A stretch of DNA of 64,000 nt from Maridesulfovibrio sp. (GCF_963667685.1 NZ_OY763930.1:2215501-2279500), one strand, 5' to 3'. Positions 28,634-38,499 are shown, counted from the first letter of the stretch. A program made the numbers and translations. The notes: generated by a model not told the origin, from the sequence alone.

Positions 28634-30379
28634 ATGCGTTTAAGCCGTTTCTATATTCCCACTTTGAAAGAAGACCCTTCCGAAGCGGAAGTAGTCTCCC
28701 ATAAACTGCTCATGCGTGCGGGTATGATCCGCAAGCTGACCAGCGGTATTTACAGCTATCTGCCGCTGGGCCTTAAATCCGTAAACAAGGTTGCCGCCAT
28801 CGTTCGTGAAGAAATGAACCGTGCTGGGGCATTAGAAGTGCTTCTGCCCATGGTTCAGCCCGGCGACCTCTGGCAGGAGACAGGGCGTTGGGATTACTAC
28901 GGCAAGGAACTGCTGCGCGTTAAAGACCGTCATGGTCGTGATTACTGCCTCGGACCTACTCACGAAGAAGTTATTACCGACCTTGTGCGCGGTGAAGTAA
29001 AATCCTACAAGCAGCTCCCGCTGAACCTTTACCAGATTCAGACCAAATTCCGTGACGAAATTCGTCCTCGCTTCGGCCTGATGCGTGGTCGTGAATTTAT
29101 CATGAAAGATGCTTACTCTTTTGATAAAGACGAAGCCGGCGCAGAAGAGTCCTATCGCGGAATGTTCGAAGCATATAAAAAAGCTTTCGCCCGCATCGGC
29201 CTGAACTTCCGCCCTGTACAGGCTGATTCCGGTGCTATCGGCGGTGATTTCTCCCATGAATTTCACGTGCTGGCTGAGACCGGTGAAGATACCATCGCAG
29301 TCTGCAAAGACGAAAAATGCGGTTATGCAGCGAACCTCGAAAAAGCGAAGATTGCAGCGCCTGCTGGTGAATCCATGCTTAAAGCCGAGTGTCCCGCCAT
29401 TGAAGAAGTTGCTACGCCCGGTAAGCATACTGTGGAAGAAGTCTGCGAATTCCTCGGTGTAAGTCAGGACAAGCTGGTTAAGACTCTGCTTTTCACCGTT
29501 GACGGTGAGCCTGTTGCTGCACTGGTGCGCGGTGACCGCGAACTGAACGACGTAAAGCTGCGCAACCTTGTCGGCGGAAATGAGATCGAAATGGCAAGCG
29601 AAGAGCAGGTCAAGGAATGGACCGGCGCTCCTGTCGGTTTTGCCGGACCTGTGGGTCTCAAGATTGAGCGTATTTTTGCTGACCATGAGCTGCTTTCCGC
29701 AACCGATTGGATTGCCGGTGCCAATAAGGGCGATACCCATATCAGACACCTTTCCCTCGGCCGCGACTGCAAGATCGAACAGTTTGCTGACCTGCGTGTG
29801 ATTACCGAAGCTGACCCCTGCCCCGAGTGCGGCGCAGCTATCGAGTTCACCAAGGGTATTGAAGTTGGACACGTTTTCAAACTTGGTTCCAAATACTCCA
29901 AGTCCATGGAAGCTACTTTCCTTGATGAAAACGGCAAAAGCCAGCCGATGGTTATGGGTTGCTACGGTATTGGTGTTTCCCGTATTGTTGCTTCCGCCAT
30001 TGAGCAGAACAACGACGAGAACGGTGCCATCTTCCCGCCGACCATCGCGCCTTTTGAACTCTGCGTAATCTCCCTTGGCGGTAAGGACGCGGCAGTTAAC
30101 GAAAAGGCCGAAGAGCTTTATAACGAATTGATGGAGATGGGAATCGACGCAGCTTACGATGATCGTAGTGAGCGGCCGGGCGTAAAATTTGCCGATGCCG
30201 ATCTGATCGGTTACCCTATGCAGCTGGTTATCGGCGGCAAGGGACTCAAGAACGGTATTGTGGAAGCTAAGAACCGCAAGACCGGTGAAAAGATCGAACT
30301 GCCCCTTGAAGGTTTTACTGAAGCTTTTAAAGCATGGCGTGCTGAAATATGGCAGTCCTGGGGATTGGAATCTAAGTAA
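28634..30379 (+). CDS. proS: Prolyl-tRNA synthetase, bacterial type with editing domain
   Basis: This is a 581-residue class II synthetase. Motif 1 lies around [20 protein letters not shown], and motif 2 around [20 protein letters not shown] (about 130-149) followed by [15 protein letters not shown]. The YbaK-like insertion of about 170 residues (about 225-395, with [20 protein letters not shown]) hydrolyses mischarged Ala-tRNA-Pro. Motif 3 is in [17 protein letters not shown], and the anticodon-binding domain is C-terminal. The ATG directly follows the ispG stop, with the ribosome site GAGAGG inside the end of ispG. Confidence 0.97.
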   Translation: MRLSRFYIPTLKEDPSEAEVVSHKLLMRAGMIRKLTSGIYSYLPLGLKSVNKVAAIVREEMNRAGALEVLLPMVQPGDLWQETGRWDYYGKELLRVKDRHGRDYCLGPTHEEVITDLVRGEVKSYKQLPLNLYQIQTKFRDEIRPRFGLMRGREFIMKDAYSFDKDEAGAEESYRGMFEAYKKAFARIGLNFRPVQADSGAIGGDFSHEFHVLAETGEDTIAVCKDEKCGYAANLEKAKIAAPAGESMLKAECPAIEEVATPGKHTVEEVCEFLGVSQDKLVKTLLFTVDGEPVAALVRGDRELNDVKLRNLVGGNEIEMASEEQVKEWTGAPVGFAGPVGLKIERIFADHELLSATDWIAGANKGDTHIRHLSLGRDCKIEQFADLRVITEADPCPECGAAIEFTKGIEVGHVFKLGSKYSKSMEATFLDENGKSQPMVMGCYGIGVSRIVASAIEQNNDENGAIFPPTIAPFELCVISLGGKDAAVNEKAEELYNELMEMGIDAAYDDRSERPGVKFADADLIGYPMQLVIGGKGLKNGIVEAKNRKTGEKIELPLEGFTEAFKAWRAEIWQSWGLESK

Positions 30380-30384
30380 TTTAA

Positions 30385-30417
30385 TGGGTTTGGTGCTGCC
30401 AAACAGCACCAAACCCA
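30385..30417 (+). terminator. Perfect 14-bp hairpin between proS and xseA
   Basis: TGGGTTTGGTGCTG pairs exactly with CAGCACCAAACCCA across a 5-base loop. No T run follows; TAATAATAAT and the xseA ATG come 10 bases later. It may be a partial terminator, a processing site, or a structure limiting xseA translation. Confidence 0.5.
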
Positions 30418-30427
30418 TAATAATAAT

Positions 30428-31807
30428 ATGAAAATATTCTCAGTAACTGACATTACCCGAGCTGTTAAAGATGTTCTGGAAACAGAATTTCCTTTTATAT
30501 GGGTGCGGGGTCAGGTTACAAATTTAGCCCGGCCTGCATCCGGGCATATTTATTTTACGCTCACCGACGGTGACGCGGGACTCTCCGTGGTCTGGTTCAA
30601 AGGCAACCAGCGCACCGGCGTAGGGGACGGCGAAGAAACAATAAATCCGCTAACCGGAGAGATTGAGTCCGGCAGTCCGCTTGAGCTTGAAGACGGTATG
30701 GAGATTCTCTGCGCCGGACACATGAATGTATACCCGCCGCGCGGGGTGTACCAGCTTGTAGCAGAGCTGGTACAGGAGCAGGGCGTCGGTGATTTGAAGC
30801 TGGCCTTCGAGGCCATGAAGCGAAAGCTTGCCGAGAAAGGCTACTTTGATGATGACCGCAAAATGGAAATTCCCCGTTCCCCGAAAAGGGTTGCGGTAGT
30901 TACCGCTCCTACGGGAGCGGCAGTGCGGGACTTCCTGAAGATAGCTGAAGTCCGCGGAACCGGAGCTGAAATACGAATTTACCCGACTTTGGTTCAGGGT
31001 GATCTTGCTCCGGGCCAGATCGCGCAGGCTCTTGATGCTGTGGGCGAAGACGGATGGGCTGAGGTCGCCGTACTGATTCGAGGCGGAGGTTCACTGGAAG
31101 ACTTGTGGGCCTTTAATACCGAGCAGGTGGCTGATGCACTGTTTCGTTCCACTGTTCCGGTGGTCTGTGGTGTAGGGCATGAGGTTGATGTTTCCATTGC
31201 AGACTACGTTGCTGATAAGCGGGTGGCCACACCCAGCCATGCTGCGCAGGAACTCTGGCCCCGGCGTGAAATATTGATGCAGAGTGTCGATGAACTTGAT
31301 TTCGCTTTGAAACGAAGCTTTGAAAATTTTTTACATATACGCGAATCCAGTCTGGGAAATTTGCAGAAAGGATTGAGCTGGCTTTCTCCGGCGCAACGTA
31401 TTGAACGGCTGCTGACTTCATTTGATGAGGAATGGGCGCGCCTGGACCGTGTTGTTGCCAAGTTTGTTGAAGCTAAAAGCGATACAGTTGAGATTCTTTT
31501 GCGACGGTTATCCTTTGCCTTTGGTGAAGAGAGGATAATGCGTATGGAACAGGAATTTTCCGGACTGGAAAGCAGGTTTGCGCGTGCTGCTGATTCCTTT
31601 TTTAAAGATAAAAGGTCCGAATTTGAAAATGTGGCCACATCATTGCGTATGCTGGACCCGGAAAGTCCGCTGGAACGGGGATATTCACTCGTCACAGTGG
31701 AAAAGAGCGGTGCTTTCCTGCGCAGTCCGGGTGAAGTTGCAGATGGTGATTCCATCAGGGTGCGGGTGAAATCCGGCGAAATCCGGGCAAGAGTTACATC
31801 TGAATAA
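30428..31807 (+). CDS. xseA: Exodeoxyribonuclease VII large subunit
   Basis: This is a 459-residue subunit of the single-strand exonuclease. The N-terminal OB fold (FPFIWVRGQVTNLARPASGH at about 21-40; YPPRGVYQLVAEL) binds DNA. The catalytic domain has RVAVVTAPTGAAVRDFL, VLIRGGGSLEDLWAFN (about 215-230) and CGVGHEVDVSIADYVADKRVATPS. The C-terminal part is coiled-coil. No ribosome site is visible before the ATG (CCATAATAATAATATG), although the start fits family alignments. Its partner xseB lies one gene downstream, separated by a peptidase gene. Confidence 0.94.
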   Translation: MKIFSVTDITRAVKDVLETEFPFIWVRGQVTNLARPASGHIYFTLTDGDAGLSVVWFKGNQRTGVGDGEETINPLTGEIESGSPLELEDGMEILCAGHMNVYPPRGVYQLVAELVQEQGVGDLKLAFEAMKRKLAEKGYFDDDRKMEIPRSPKRVAVVTAPTGAAVRDFLKIAEVRGTGAEIRIYPTLVQGDLAPGQIAQALDAVGEDGWAEVAVLIRGGGSLEDLWAFNTEQVADALFRSTVPVVCGVGHEVDVSIADYVADKRVATPSHAAQELWPRREILMQSVDELDFALKRSFENFLHIRESSLGNLQKGLSWLSPAQRIERLLTSFDEEWARLDRVVAKFVEAKSDTVEILLRRLSFAFGEERIMRMEQEFSGLESRFARAADSFFKDKRSEFENVATSLRMLDPESPLERGYSLVTVEKSGAFLRSPGEVADGDSIRVRVKSGEIRARVTSE

Positions 31808-31826
31808 TTTGTGGAGATTCTTAAAA

Positions 31827-32726
31827 ATGAACCGAAATAGACAATTCCGAATCGCTTTTTTGACCCTGCTGATACTTTTAGTTTGCGCATCCTCAGCGTT
31901 TGCTTCGGTCTATCTGGCCTATCCCAAGAAAGTAGGCCTCGGAGAGCCTTTTATGGTCAGGGTAACTTCCGATAAGCCTTTTTCATCTGTGGAGATTAAC
32001 TGGAAGGGCAAAAGTGTCAACCCTGAGATCAGGAATTGGAAAGGCCGTTCTGTCGCGCTGGCAATGTTAGGTACAGATGTGCTTTCTGATAAACCCGGAC
32101 GCGATAAGATCGTGATTAAAACTGTTTCCAACGGGGAAGAGCGAAACTTCGGCCGGACGGTCAGGATTCAGAAAAAAAAGTATAAAATTCAGCGCCTGAC
32201 TCTGCCCGAGAAAATGGTTACTCCGCCGAAGGAGGTCTATGAAAAGATCGCGCGGGACCGTAAAGAGGTAAACGCAGCCAAGGCAACCATGAGTGCGGAA
32301 CGAAAATGGTATGTTCCTTTTAACCGTCCTACTAAGGGGGCGCAGTCCAGTCCTTACGGAGCGCAGCGAATCTTGAACGGAAAGCCGAAGAACCCGCACC
32401 GTGGTCTAGATTTTAGGGGTGCGAAAGGAACTTCCGTTAAGGCCATGGCCGACGGAAAAGTTGTCCTTGTCGGTAATCACTATTACGCCGGTAATTCAAT
32501 TTATGTTGACCACGGCAACGGAGTGGTCACTATGTATTTCCATCTTTCCCGGATAGATGTTAAGGAAGGCGACATGGTTGAGCGTGGTCAGCTTCTCGGA
32601 GGCATCGGCTCGACCGGAAGGGTGACCGGACCGCACCTGCACCTGAGTGTATCTGTACAGGGCAAACTGGTTGACCCTAACTACTTAATGCACAAAACAA
32701 CTGATCAACTGCTTGGTATCAAATAG
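31827..32726 (+). CDS. Secreted M23 (LytM) peptidase
   Basis: This is a 299-residue exported peptidase. The ATG at 31827 is chosen over a GTG at 31809 because GTGGAG then serves as ribosome site and the protein begins with a clean signal peptide (basic MNRNRQFR, hydrophobic core, cut after SSAFA at about 29). Residues 30-160 are a beta-rich region. The C-terminal domain has all M23 zinc ligands: HRGLDF (about 192-197), GVVTMYFHLS and GPHLHLSV (about 270-277). Such enzymes cut peptidoglycan cross-links or regulate amidases. The intact zinc site suggests it is active. Confidence 0.92.
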   Translation: MNRNRQFRIAFLTLLILLVCASSAFASVYLAYPKKVGLGEPFMVRVTSDKPFSSVEINWKGKSVNPEIRNWKGRSVALAMLGTDVLSDKPGRDKIVIKTVSNGEERNFGRTVRIQKKKYKIQRLTLPEKMVTPPKEVYEKIARDRKEVNAAKATMSAERKWYVPFNRPTKGAQSSPYGAQRILNGKPKNPHRGLDFRGAKGTSVKAMADGKVVLVGNHYYAGNSIYVDHGNGVVTMYFHLSRIDVKEGDMVERGQLLGGIGSTGRVTGPHLHLSVSVQGKLVDPNYLMHKTTDQLLGIK

Positions 32727-32734
32727 ATATATAT

Positions 32735-32971
32735 ATGGCTGATAAAACATTTGAAGAACGTCTGGACCGCTTGAAGGCGATAGTTGCATCACTTGAAAAA
32801 GGTGATTTGCCTCTCGAGGAAGGAGTGGCTCTCTTTAAAGAAGGGCAGACTCTTTCAAAGGAATGCGCCATACAGCTGGAAAAGGCCCGCAACGAAGTAA
32901 AAATAGTTACTGGCGACGAAGTTGAAGACTTTGACGTTGATACAGAAGAGGATACAGCTGATGACTGTTAA
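32735..32971 (+). CDS. xseB: Exodeoxyribonuclease VII small subunit
   Basis: This is a 78-residue helical subunit. TFEERLDRLKAIVASLEKGD (about 5-24) and LEEGVALFKEGQTLSKEC (about 27-44) are the family signature. It is needed to make active, soluble ExoVII with XseA. The acidic C-terminal tail overlaps the ispA start by 11 bases. Confidence 0.95.
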   Translation: MADKTFEERLDRLKAIVASLEKGDLPLEEGVALFKEGQTLSKECAIQLEKARNEVKIVTGDEVEDFDVDTEEDTADDC

Positions 32972-33851
32972 AGAAAAACTCGCAGTACATGCTGCGGATG
33001 TTGAAAAATATCTGGGTGGATGTCTTAAGGATAAGGGGATTCCAGAAAATCTTCTTGAATCCATGGAATACAGCCTGATGGCTGGAGGTAAGCGCCTTCG
33101 CCCTGTGCTGGTTCTGGTCTGGGCCAAGATGCTCGGAGCGGGCAAAGAAGCGGTTATGCCATTTGCTGCAAGCCTTGAGATGATTCATACTTATTCGCTG
33201 ATTCATGATGATCTTCCGGCTATGGATGATGATGATCTGCGCCGCGGTAAGCCCTCAAACCATAAGCAGTTTGACGAAGCTACCGCTATCCTTGCCGGTG
33301 ACGGGCTGCTTACCGAAGCTTTCGGTTTCATGGCCAAGGCTGATGCTCCTGCCGAGTATGTTATTGAAGCGATATCCCTTATGGCTCAATCTGCTGGCAG
33401 CGCAGGCATGGTCGGCGGTCAGGTCGTTGATATGAGTTACACCGGCCGAGAAGGTGTTACCCTTGACGAGCTTAAAATTATGCACTCCATGAAAACCGGG
33501 GCCCTCATTCTTTCTGCTTGTAAATCAGGCGCAATTCTGGCTAAAGGAGCAGAGGCGACTGAAGATGATGTCAGAAGGGCGGAGGAATATGGACGGCTCA
33601 TCGGCGTAGCATTTCAGATAGTGGATGATGTGCTGGATGTTGTCGGCGATGAAGCTACCCTGGGTAAACCTGTAGGCAGTGACATCGAACAGGGTAAATC
33701 TACTTACCCCAGCCTGATCGGACTTGAAGAAAGTAAAGAGCTGGCCCGTAAATACGTTGATGAGGCCATAGAGCTGCTTTCGCCTTATTCAGGTGAAGAG
33801 GCCGAGTTCCTCACCGAACTGGCCCGTTACATAGTAGACCGGGTTTGCTAG
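32961..33851 (+). CDS. ispA: Farnesyl/geranyl diphosphate synthase (short-chain polyprenyl synthetase)
   Basis: This is a 296-residue enzyme condensing DMAPP with IPP to C10-C15 diphosphates. The first aspartate motif is SLIHDDLPAMDDDDLRRGKP (about 75-94), the second FQIVDDVLDVVGD (about 219-231), and GKRLRPVLVL is the diphosphate-binding region. The internal ATG at 32961 is preferred because it gives the family N-terminus and couples to xseB through an 11-base overlap. The xseB-ispA-dxs order is widespread. A second polyprenyl synthase lies at 62954-63922 and probably makes longer chains. Confidence 0.94.
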   Translation: MTVKEKLAVHAADVEKYLGGCLKDKGIPENLLESMEYSLMAGGKRLRPVLVLVWAKMLGAGKEAVMPFAASLEMIHTYSLIHDDLPAMDDDDLRRGKPSNHKQFDEATAILAGDGLLTEAFGFMAKADAPAEYVIEAISLMAQSAGSAGMVGGQVVDMSYTGREGVTLDELKIMHSMKTGALILSACKSGAILAKGAEATEDDVRRAEEYGRLIGVAFQIVDDVLDVVGDEATLGKPVGSDIEQGKSTYPSLIGLEESKELARKYVDEAIELLSPYSGEEAEFLTELARYIVDRVC

Positions 33852-34012
33852 AATTTTAGCATCCCCGACACGGATCGGATTTTTATACATTACTTAGTTA
33901 ACAGTGTTAAGTAGTTTGCGCCTGGCAGCATTTTTAGAGGGAAATGGGGAGGTTGCTGCTAAACTGCTTGAAATTTACATAGATTGAAACCAGTGGTGAG
34001 GTTCTTTGGAAT

Positions 34013-35932
34013 ATGAGCAAACATGGTGATACCTGTGGTTGCGGCGATTACGCGCTTCTACAGACTATAAACAACCCTGCACAGGTCCGCGGGCTGAGTG
34101 ACGCACAGCTTACCCAGCTGGCTGATGAGCTGCGACAGTGCATAATAAATACTGTGTCAATCGGCGGTGGACATCTTGCTCCTTCCCTTGGCGTAATTGA
34201 GCTGACTCTCGCCCTGTTCAAGTGTTTTGATCTTGACCGGGACCGTCTTGTCTGGGATGTGGGCCATCAGGCTTATGCTCATAAGATTCTTACCGGTCGG
34301 TATAAAAATTTTCATACCCTGAGGCAGAAAGACGGCATCAGCGGATTCCCGCGTATGGCTGAAAGTCCCTATGACCATTTTGGAGTAGGCCACTCCAGTA
34401 CTTCCATTTCCGCCGCTCTGGGAATGGCCGTCGCCAGCGACCTTGATGGTGAAAAACGTAACTGTGTCGCAGTTATCGGTGACGGCTCAATGACCGCAGG
34501 CGAGGCTTTTGAAGGGCTCAATCAGGCCGGGGGCATGAAGCGTAATATGGTGGTCATTCTCAATGATAACGAGATGTCCATTTCCACTAACGTCGGTGCT
34601 CTTTCCGCATTCCTGAGTCGTAAGCTTTCGCATCCGGTCATGAACCGGTTCAAGAAGGATTTTGAATCAGTTCTGAAGCAGATCCCCAAAATCGGCGACG
34701 ATCTTGCCATGTATGCCAAGCGCGGGGAAGATTCTTTCAAAAGCTTCTTTACTCCGGGCATGCTGTTTGAAGCTCTCGATTTTACCTACCTAGGCCCCAT
34801 TGACGGGCACAATATTGAAGAGCTTGTCGATGTTTTGGAGCAGGTCAAGAAGATGGACGGTCCTGTTCTGGTCCATGTGTTGACCACCAAGGGCAAGGGC
34901 TATGCTCCGGCGGAAAACAATCCTACCCATTTCCATGGTGTGGGCAGTTTTGAGCCGGAAACAGGACGAGCCAAAAAATTCAAGGGTGGTCTGCCTTCTT
35001 ACACGGAAGTTTTTGGTGATACCATTTGCAAGTTGGCGGAAAAGGATGAGAAAATTGTTGCAATCACTGCCGCCATGCCCGAAGGGACAGGAACTGATAA
35101 ATTTCGTGAACAGTTCCCGGAACGTTTTGTGGATGTTGGTATCTGTGAACAGCACGCAGTGACCTTTGCAGCCGGTCTGGCAACTATGGGCTACAAGCCT
35201 GCGGTGGCGATTTATTCCACATTCCTGCAACGGTCTTATGACCAGGTCGTGCACGATGTCTGCCTTCAGAACCTGAATGTGAACTTTTTCCTTGATCGCG
35301 GCGGACTGGTAGGAGCTGACGGAGCCACTCATCACGGTGTGTTTGATATGTCTTTCATGCGCCACATTCCTAATCTGGTGTTTATGGCTCCCAAGGATGA
35401 GGCGGAACTTTCCCGCATGATAAGGACAGCCATGGATTTTGACGGTCCTGCTGCCGTGCGGTACCCGCGCGGTGTCGGTATCGGTGCCAAACTGGAAGAA
35501 ACCCCCAGCACCCTTGAAGTAGGTAGGGGAGAGTTGCTGCGTGACGGTTTTGACGGTGTGATTATAACTGTCGGCTCAAGAGTCTGGCCAGCAGTTGAGG
35601 CAGTGGAAGAGATTGATGAGAAATACGGTAAAGCCGTTGCGGTATTCAATGCGCGCTTCATCAAACCCCTGCCGGAAAAAGAAATTCTTGAGCTGGCCGC
35701 AAGGTTCAAAAAAATCCTCATTGTTGAAGAAAATGCCAAAGCAGGGGGATTCAGTTCAGCTGTGGTCGAAATGCTGGTCGATAACAATGCCATTGACGGA
35801 CACCAGATCAAACGTCTCGGTATCCCTGATGAGTTCATAGAGCATGGAACACAGCAGGAACTTCGCAATGAACTGGGTATCGACACTCAGGGCATGAAAG
35901 AAGCCATGGTGGAGATGCTTGGGCTTGAGTAA
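34013..35932 (+). CDS. dxs: 1-deoxy-D-xylulose-5-phosphate synthase
   Basis: This is a 639-residue thiamine-diphosphate enzyme joining pyruvate and glyceraldehyde-3-phosphate at the start of the isoprenoid pathway. The TPP/Mg motif is AVIGDGSMTAGEAFEGLNQA (about 151-170); the active-site region has VWDVGHQAYAHKILTGR and GHSSTSIS; the transketolase-like second half carries DVGICEQHAVTFAAGLA (about 374-390) and FLDRGGLVGADGATHHGVFD. A cysteine-bearing extension (GDTCGCGDY) precedes the usual N-terminus. It ends before a strong terminator. Confidence 0.96.
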   Translation: MSKHGDTCGCGDYALLQTINNPAQVRGLSDAQLTQLADELRQCIINTVSIGGGHLAPSLGVIELTLALFKCFDLDRDRLVWDVGHQAYAHKILTGRYKNFHTLRQKDGISGFPRMAESPYDHFGVGHSSTSISAALGMAVASDLDGEKRNCVAVIGDGSMTAGEAFEGLNQAGGMKRNMVVILNDNEMSISTNVGALSAFLSRKLSHPVMNRFKKDFESVLKQIPKIGDDLAMYAKRGEDSFKSFFTPGMLFEALDFTYLGPIDGHNIEELVDVLEQVKKMDGPVLVHVLTTKGKGYAPAENNPTHFHGVGSFEPETGRAKKFKGGLPSYTEVFGDTICKLAEKDEKIVAITAAMPEGTGTDKFREQFPERFVDVGICEQHAVTFAAGLATMGYKPAVAIYSTFLQRSYDQVVHDVCLQNLNVNFFLDRGGLVGADGATHHGVFDMSFMRHIPNLVFMAPKDEAELSRMIRTAMDFDGPAAVRYPRGVGIGAKLEETPSTLEVGRGELLRDGFDGVIITVGSRVWPAVEAVEEIDEKYGKAVAVFNARFIKPLPEKEILELAARFKKILIVEENAKAGGFSSAVVEMLVDNNAIDGHQIKRLGIPDEFIEHGTQQELRNELGIDTQGMKEAMVEMLGLE

Positions 35933-35964
35933 TGCTTGCGCCGACTCAATAAAAGAGTAGCTAC

Positions 35965-35998
35965 AAAAACCGCATTCTGTTCTGAATGCGGTTTTTTT
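35965..35998. terminator. Bidirectional terminator between dxs and the unknown minus-strand gene
   Basis: AAAACCGCATTC and GAATGCGGTTTT enclose a short loop, with a T7 run on the plus strand and a T5 run on the minus strand. It serves two converging genes. Confidence 0.92.
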
Positions 35999-36000
35999 AT

Positions 36001-36516
36001 TTAAATCTTGAGTAAAATCGGTCCGGAGTCAGGTAAGCCGCCGGGAGCTCCATCCTTTAAGTAACCACGGACATCTTCTGCAAGGGCTATCACACCCTTC
36101 TGAAGCAGTGTTTTACCGGCTTCCTGCGCGATCAGGTTGAATAGTTTCAAGTAGATCCTGGCGTCACCACCGGAGCTGGTCGCGTCAGAGGCTTTAGCAC
36201 TGATGTCAGAGCGAAATGCCCCGATTGGTGTGTCCCTGCACATAGCGATACCACTGATACCGGGTAGAGCACCTGAAAGTGAAATCTCGTCGCCGTCATT
36301 GATTTTTACCCCGTCTATGTCATCCACCGGTGAACCGTTCACGAAAATAGCCCGTACCCTTTTTTCGGCGTAATCAGGCTCAAGACCGATGGTCTTGATC
36401 ATGAATTCGCGTATGCTCATACCGGAAGTGGAATGGATAACCACTCCTTTTTGCAACAGGGTTATTGTTCCCGGAATTCCGGTCTGCATTGTGACTGTTT
36501 TGAGATCTTCCTGCAT
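36001..36516 (-). CDS. Hypothetical protein with a possible beta-grasp segment
   Basis: This is a 171-residue protein. The ATG at 36516 is chosen because GAGGGG lies 4 bases upstream; a TTG 36 bases earlier has no such site. A segment at about residues 38-87 (GLEPDYAEKRVRAIFVNG, then DGDEISLSGALPGISG) alternates strands and turns like a MoaD/ThiS-type beta-grasp, with NGxxVxD and DGDxIxL patterns, but without a C-terminal Gly-Gly. The rest has small-residue-rich stretches (AKASDATSSGGDARIYLKL) and no membrane segment. I do not recognise the family. It stands alone between dxs and the acyl-CoA ligase, converging on dxs. Confidence 0.65.
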   Translation of the reverse strand: MQEDLKTVTMQTGIPGTITLLQKGVVIHSTSGMSIREFMIKTIGLEPDYAEKRVRAIFVNGSPVDDIDGVKINDGDEISLSGALPGISGIAMCRDTPIGAFRSDISAKASDATSSGGDARIYLKLFNLIAQEAGKTLLQKGVIALAEDVRGYLKDGAPGGLPDSGPILLKI

Positions 36517-36682
36517 GCTGCCCCTCGCATATGGAAATTTGAATTGTGCCAATAATGATATAATTTGCTGTAATTATTAATAAATATGCTCTTTAAGATT
36601 GAGCTTGTCAAATTAAGGGTAAAATAAATCCTGCCTATAAATGTTACAGGCAGGATTTACATATTAGTATATTTGAATAAAA

Positions 36683-38362
36683 TTATTTCTGTCTTTTCTT
36701 CTCTTCCTCTTCACGCAGAGCGCGGCGCAGCACCTTCCCGACCATAGTTTTGGGAAGTGATTTACGGAATTCAACCTTGCGGGGAACCTTGTATCCGGCG
36801 AGCTTTTCGCGGCAGTAGCCGATAACTTCAGCCCGGTCCATGGATTGACCATCTTTGAGCACAATGTAGACTTTGATGATTTCACCACGTGTTTTGTGGG
36901 GCAGGCCCACGGTTACCGCTTCCTGAATCTTGGGGTGCTTGTAGAGAACTTCATCCACCTCGCGCGGGTAGATGTTGTACCCGCTGGAAATGATCATATC
37001 CTTTTTGCGGTCTACAATGTAGAAATATCCTTCCTCATCCATGTAGGCAATATCACCGGTGTATAGCCAGCCGTTACGCAGTGTACCAGCTGTTTCATCA
37101 GGTTTGTTGTAGTAGCCTTTCATAACCTGCGGCCCACGGATAATCAGTTCACCCATTTTCCCGGGCGGAAGGTGAACACTTCCCACTTCCATGTCAACAA
37201 TTGCGGCATCCGTAGATGGAACAGGCATGCCTATAGAACCGGGTTTTTTCTTGCCCCTCAGGGGGTTGAGGTGGGTCAAAGGCGAGGCTTCGGTAAGGCC
37301 GAAGCCTTCTACAATGGTTGCCCCGAAAACTTCTTTAAACTGTTTGATTCCTTCAACCGGCATGGGGGAGGAACCAGAAAGACAGTAATTTACGGATTTA
37401 ACATCGTATTTATCCAGCTCTTTTTGCTGGAGCAGAGAGATATAAAGAGCCGGTGCTCCGGGAAAGAGAGTCGGCTTCAGTTTGTGCATGGTTTTAAGGA
37501 CATCAAGCGGGACGTAGCGCGGGAACGGAACCATGGTTGCGCCCAGCATTGTGGGAAAGTTAAGACAGACGGTAAGTCCGTAAATATGAAAGTATGGCAG
37601 GATTCCCAGCACAATTTCTCTTTCATCGCCCAGGTGGCTAAGCATGGCGTGAGCCTGCTGTATGTTTGCTCCCAGGTTGGCGTGCGTAATGTTGCAGCCT
37701 TTGGAAAGACCTGTGGTCCCACCTGTATATTGCAGTAATGCTGTATCTTCAGGGCGGATATTAGGTGCGCTGAACCTCTCTTTGCCTGTACGCAGGCTTT
37801 CCCATTTCAGTATTGAGGAGCCATTGTAGGGAATACCGGGGATGCTTTTTTCCCGCCATGATTTCAGCTTGTAGAGTAAGTTGAGTGGAAATTTTAGAGT
37901 GTCACAAATTCTGGTGACCAGATATTTGCGTACCGGAAGCTTGTCGCGCAATTTTTCCACCTTGGACCAGAGCAGGTCTATGGTGATCAGCATTTTAGCA
38001 CCGGAATCATTGAGCTGATGAACTATTTCGGTTTCCATGTACAGCGGGTTGGTCAGGGTAACTACCCCACCTGCCTTGAGAATGGCAAAGTAGGTCATAA
38101 TCATCTGCGGTGTATTGGGTAGCATGACCGCGACACGGTCACCCGGCTCAATGCCCAATTTGCGCAGATTTGCGGCCATAATTTCCACTTCGCGCTGCAA
38201 TTTGCCGTAAGTAATTGACCAGTTTTGGAATTCAATGGCTTTACGCTTGGGCCATTTTTCAGCTGTCAGGTCCAGATACTCGAACAGCGGGCGGTATACG
38301 AAATCAATAGTTTTAGGCACCTCCGGATCGTAATGATCCAGCCACGGGCGTTTAATCTCCAC
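36683..38362 (-). CDS. Long-chain fatty acid-CoA ligase
   Basis: This is a 559-residue adenylate-forming enzyme activating fatty acids to acyl-CoA. The P-loop is LLQYTGGTTGLSKGCNITHA (about 212-231); the A5 motif is EGFGLTEASPLTHLNP; the A7/A8 region is NGWLYTGDIAYMDEEGYFYIVDR, cut here to YTGDIAYMDEEG and FYIVDRKKDMI; the C-terminal lysine lies in LPKTMVGKVLRRAL (about 537-550). It starts at a GTG with AAGG upstream. A single promoter and a structured leader precede it. The length and motif order fit the FadD group. Confidence 0.93.
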   Translation of the reverse strand: MEIKRPWLDHYDPEVPKTIDFVYRPLFEYLDLTAEKWPKRKAIEFQNWSITYGKLQREVEIMAANLRKLGIEPGDRVAVMLPNTPQMIMTYFAILKAGGVVTLTNPLYMETEIVHQLNDSGAKMLITIDLLWSKVEKLRDKLPVRKYLVTRICDTLKFPLNLLYKLKSWREKSIPGIPYNGSSILKWESLRTGKERFSAPNIRPEDTALLQYTGGTTGLSKGCNITHANLGANIQQAHAMLSHLGDEREIVLGILPYFHIYGLTVCLNFPTMLGATMVPFPRYVPLDVLKTMHKLKPTLFPGAPALYISLLQQKELDKYDVKSVNYCLSGSSPMPVEGIKQFKEVFGATIVEGFGLTEASPLTHLNPLRGKKKPGSIGMPVPSTDAAIVDMEVGSVHLPPGKMGELIIRGPQVMKGYYNKPDETAGTLRNGWLYTGDIAYMDEEGYFYIVDRKKDMIISSGYNIYPREVDEVLYKHPKIQEAVTVGLPHKTRGEIIKVYIVLKDGQSMDRAEVIGYCREKLAGYKVPRKVEFRKSLPKTMVGKVLRRALREEEEKKRQK

Positions 38363-38426
38363 TCCTAACCTTCCCTTATGCTTAATTCAAAAAGTTGAAT
38401 TCATCTTTTTTGGCACTTGTGCATAA

Positions 38427-38495
38427 CTCCCGGAGTAACCGGTAGCAGCGCAGGCTTTCGTCCCCCCGCATAGGGGACGCATCCTCCCGAAAGCT
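38427..38495 (-). ncRNA. Structured 5' leader of the acyl-CoA ligase gene
   Basis: On the minus strand GCTTTCG (start of transcript) pairs with CGAAAGC, enclosing GTCCCC/GGGGAC, so two helices nest. Further down come CCGG/CCGG and CTCC/GGAG elements around CGGTTACTCCGGGAG. The predicted transcript starts near 38493, leaving about 130 bases before the coding region. I do not recognise a known riboswitch consensus. It is a cis-regulatory RNA candidate. Confidence 0.4.
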
Positions 38496-38499
38496 GGAC

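Noticed and set aside
28832-30418. Minus-strand open frame of 528 codons opposite proS
   Set aside because: An antisense shadow created by codon bias in proS; it has no recognisable motif or ribosome site.
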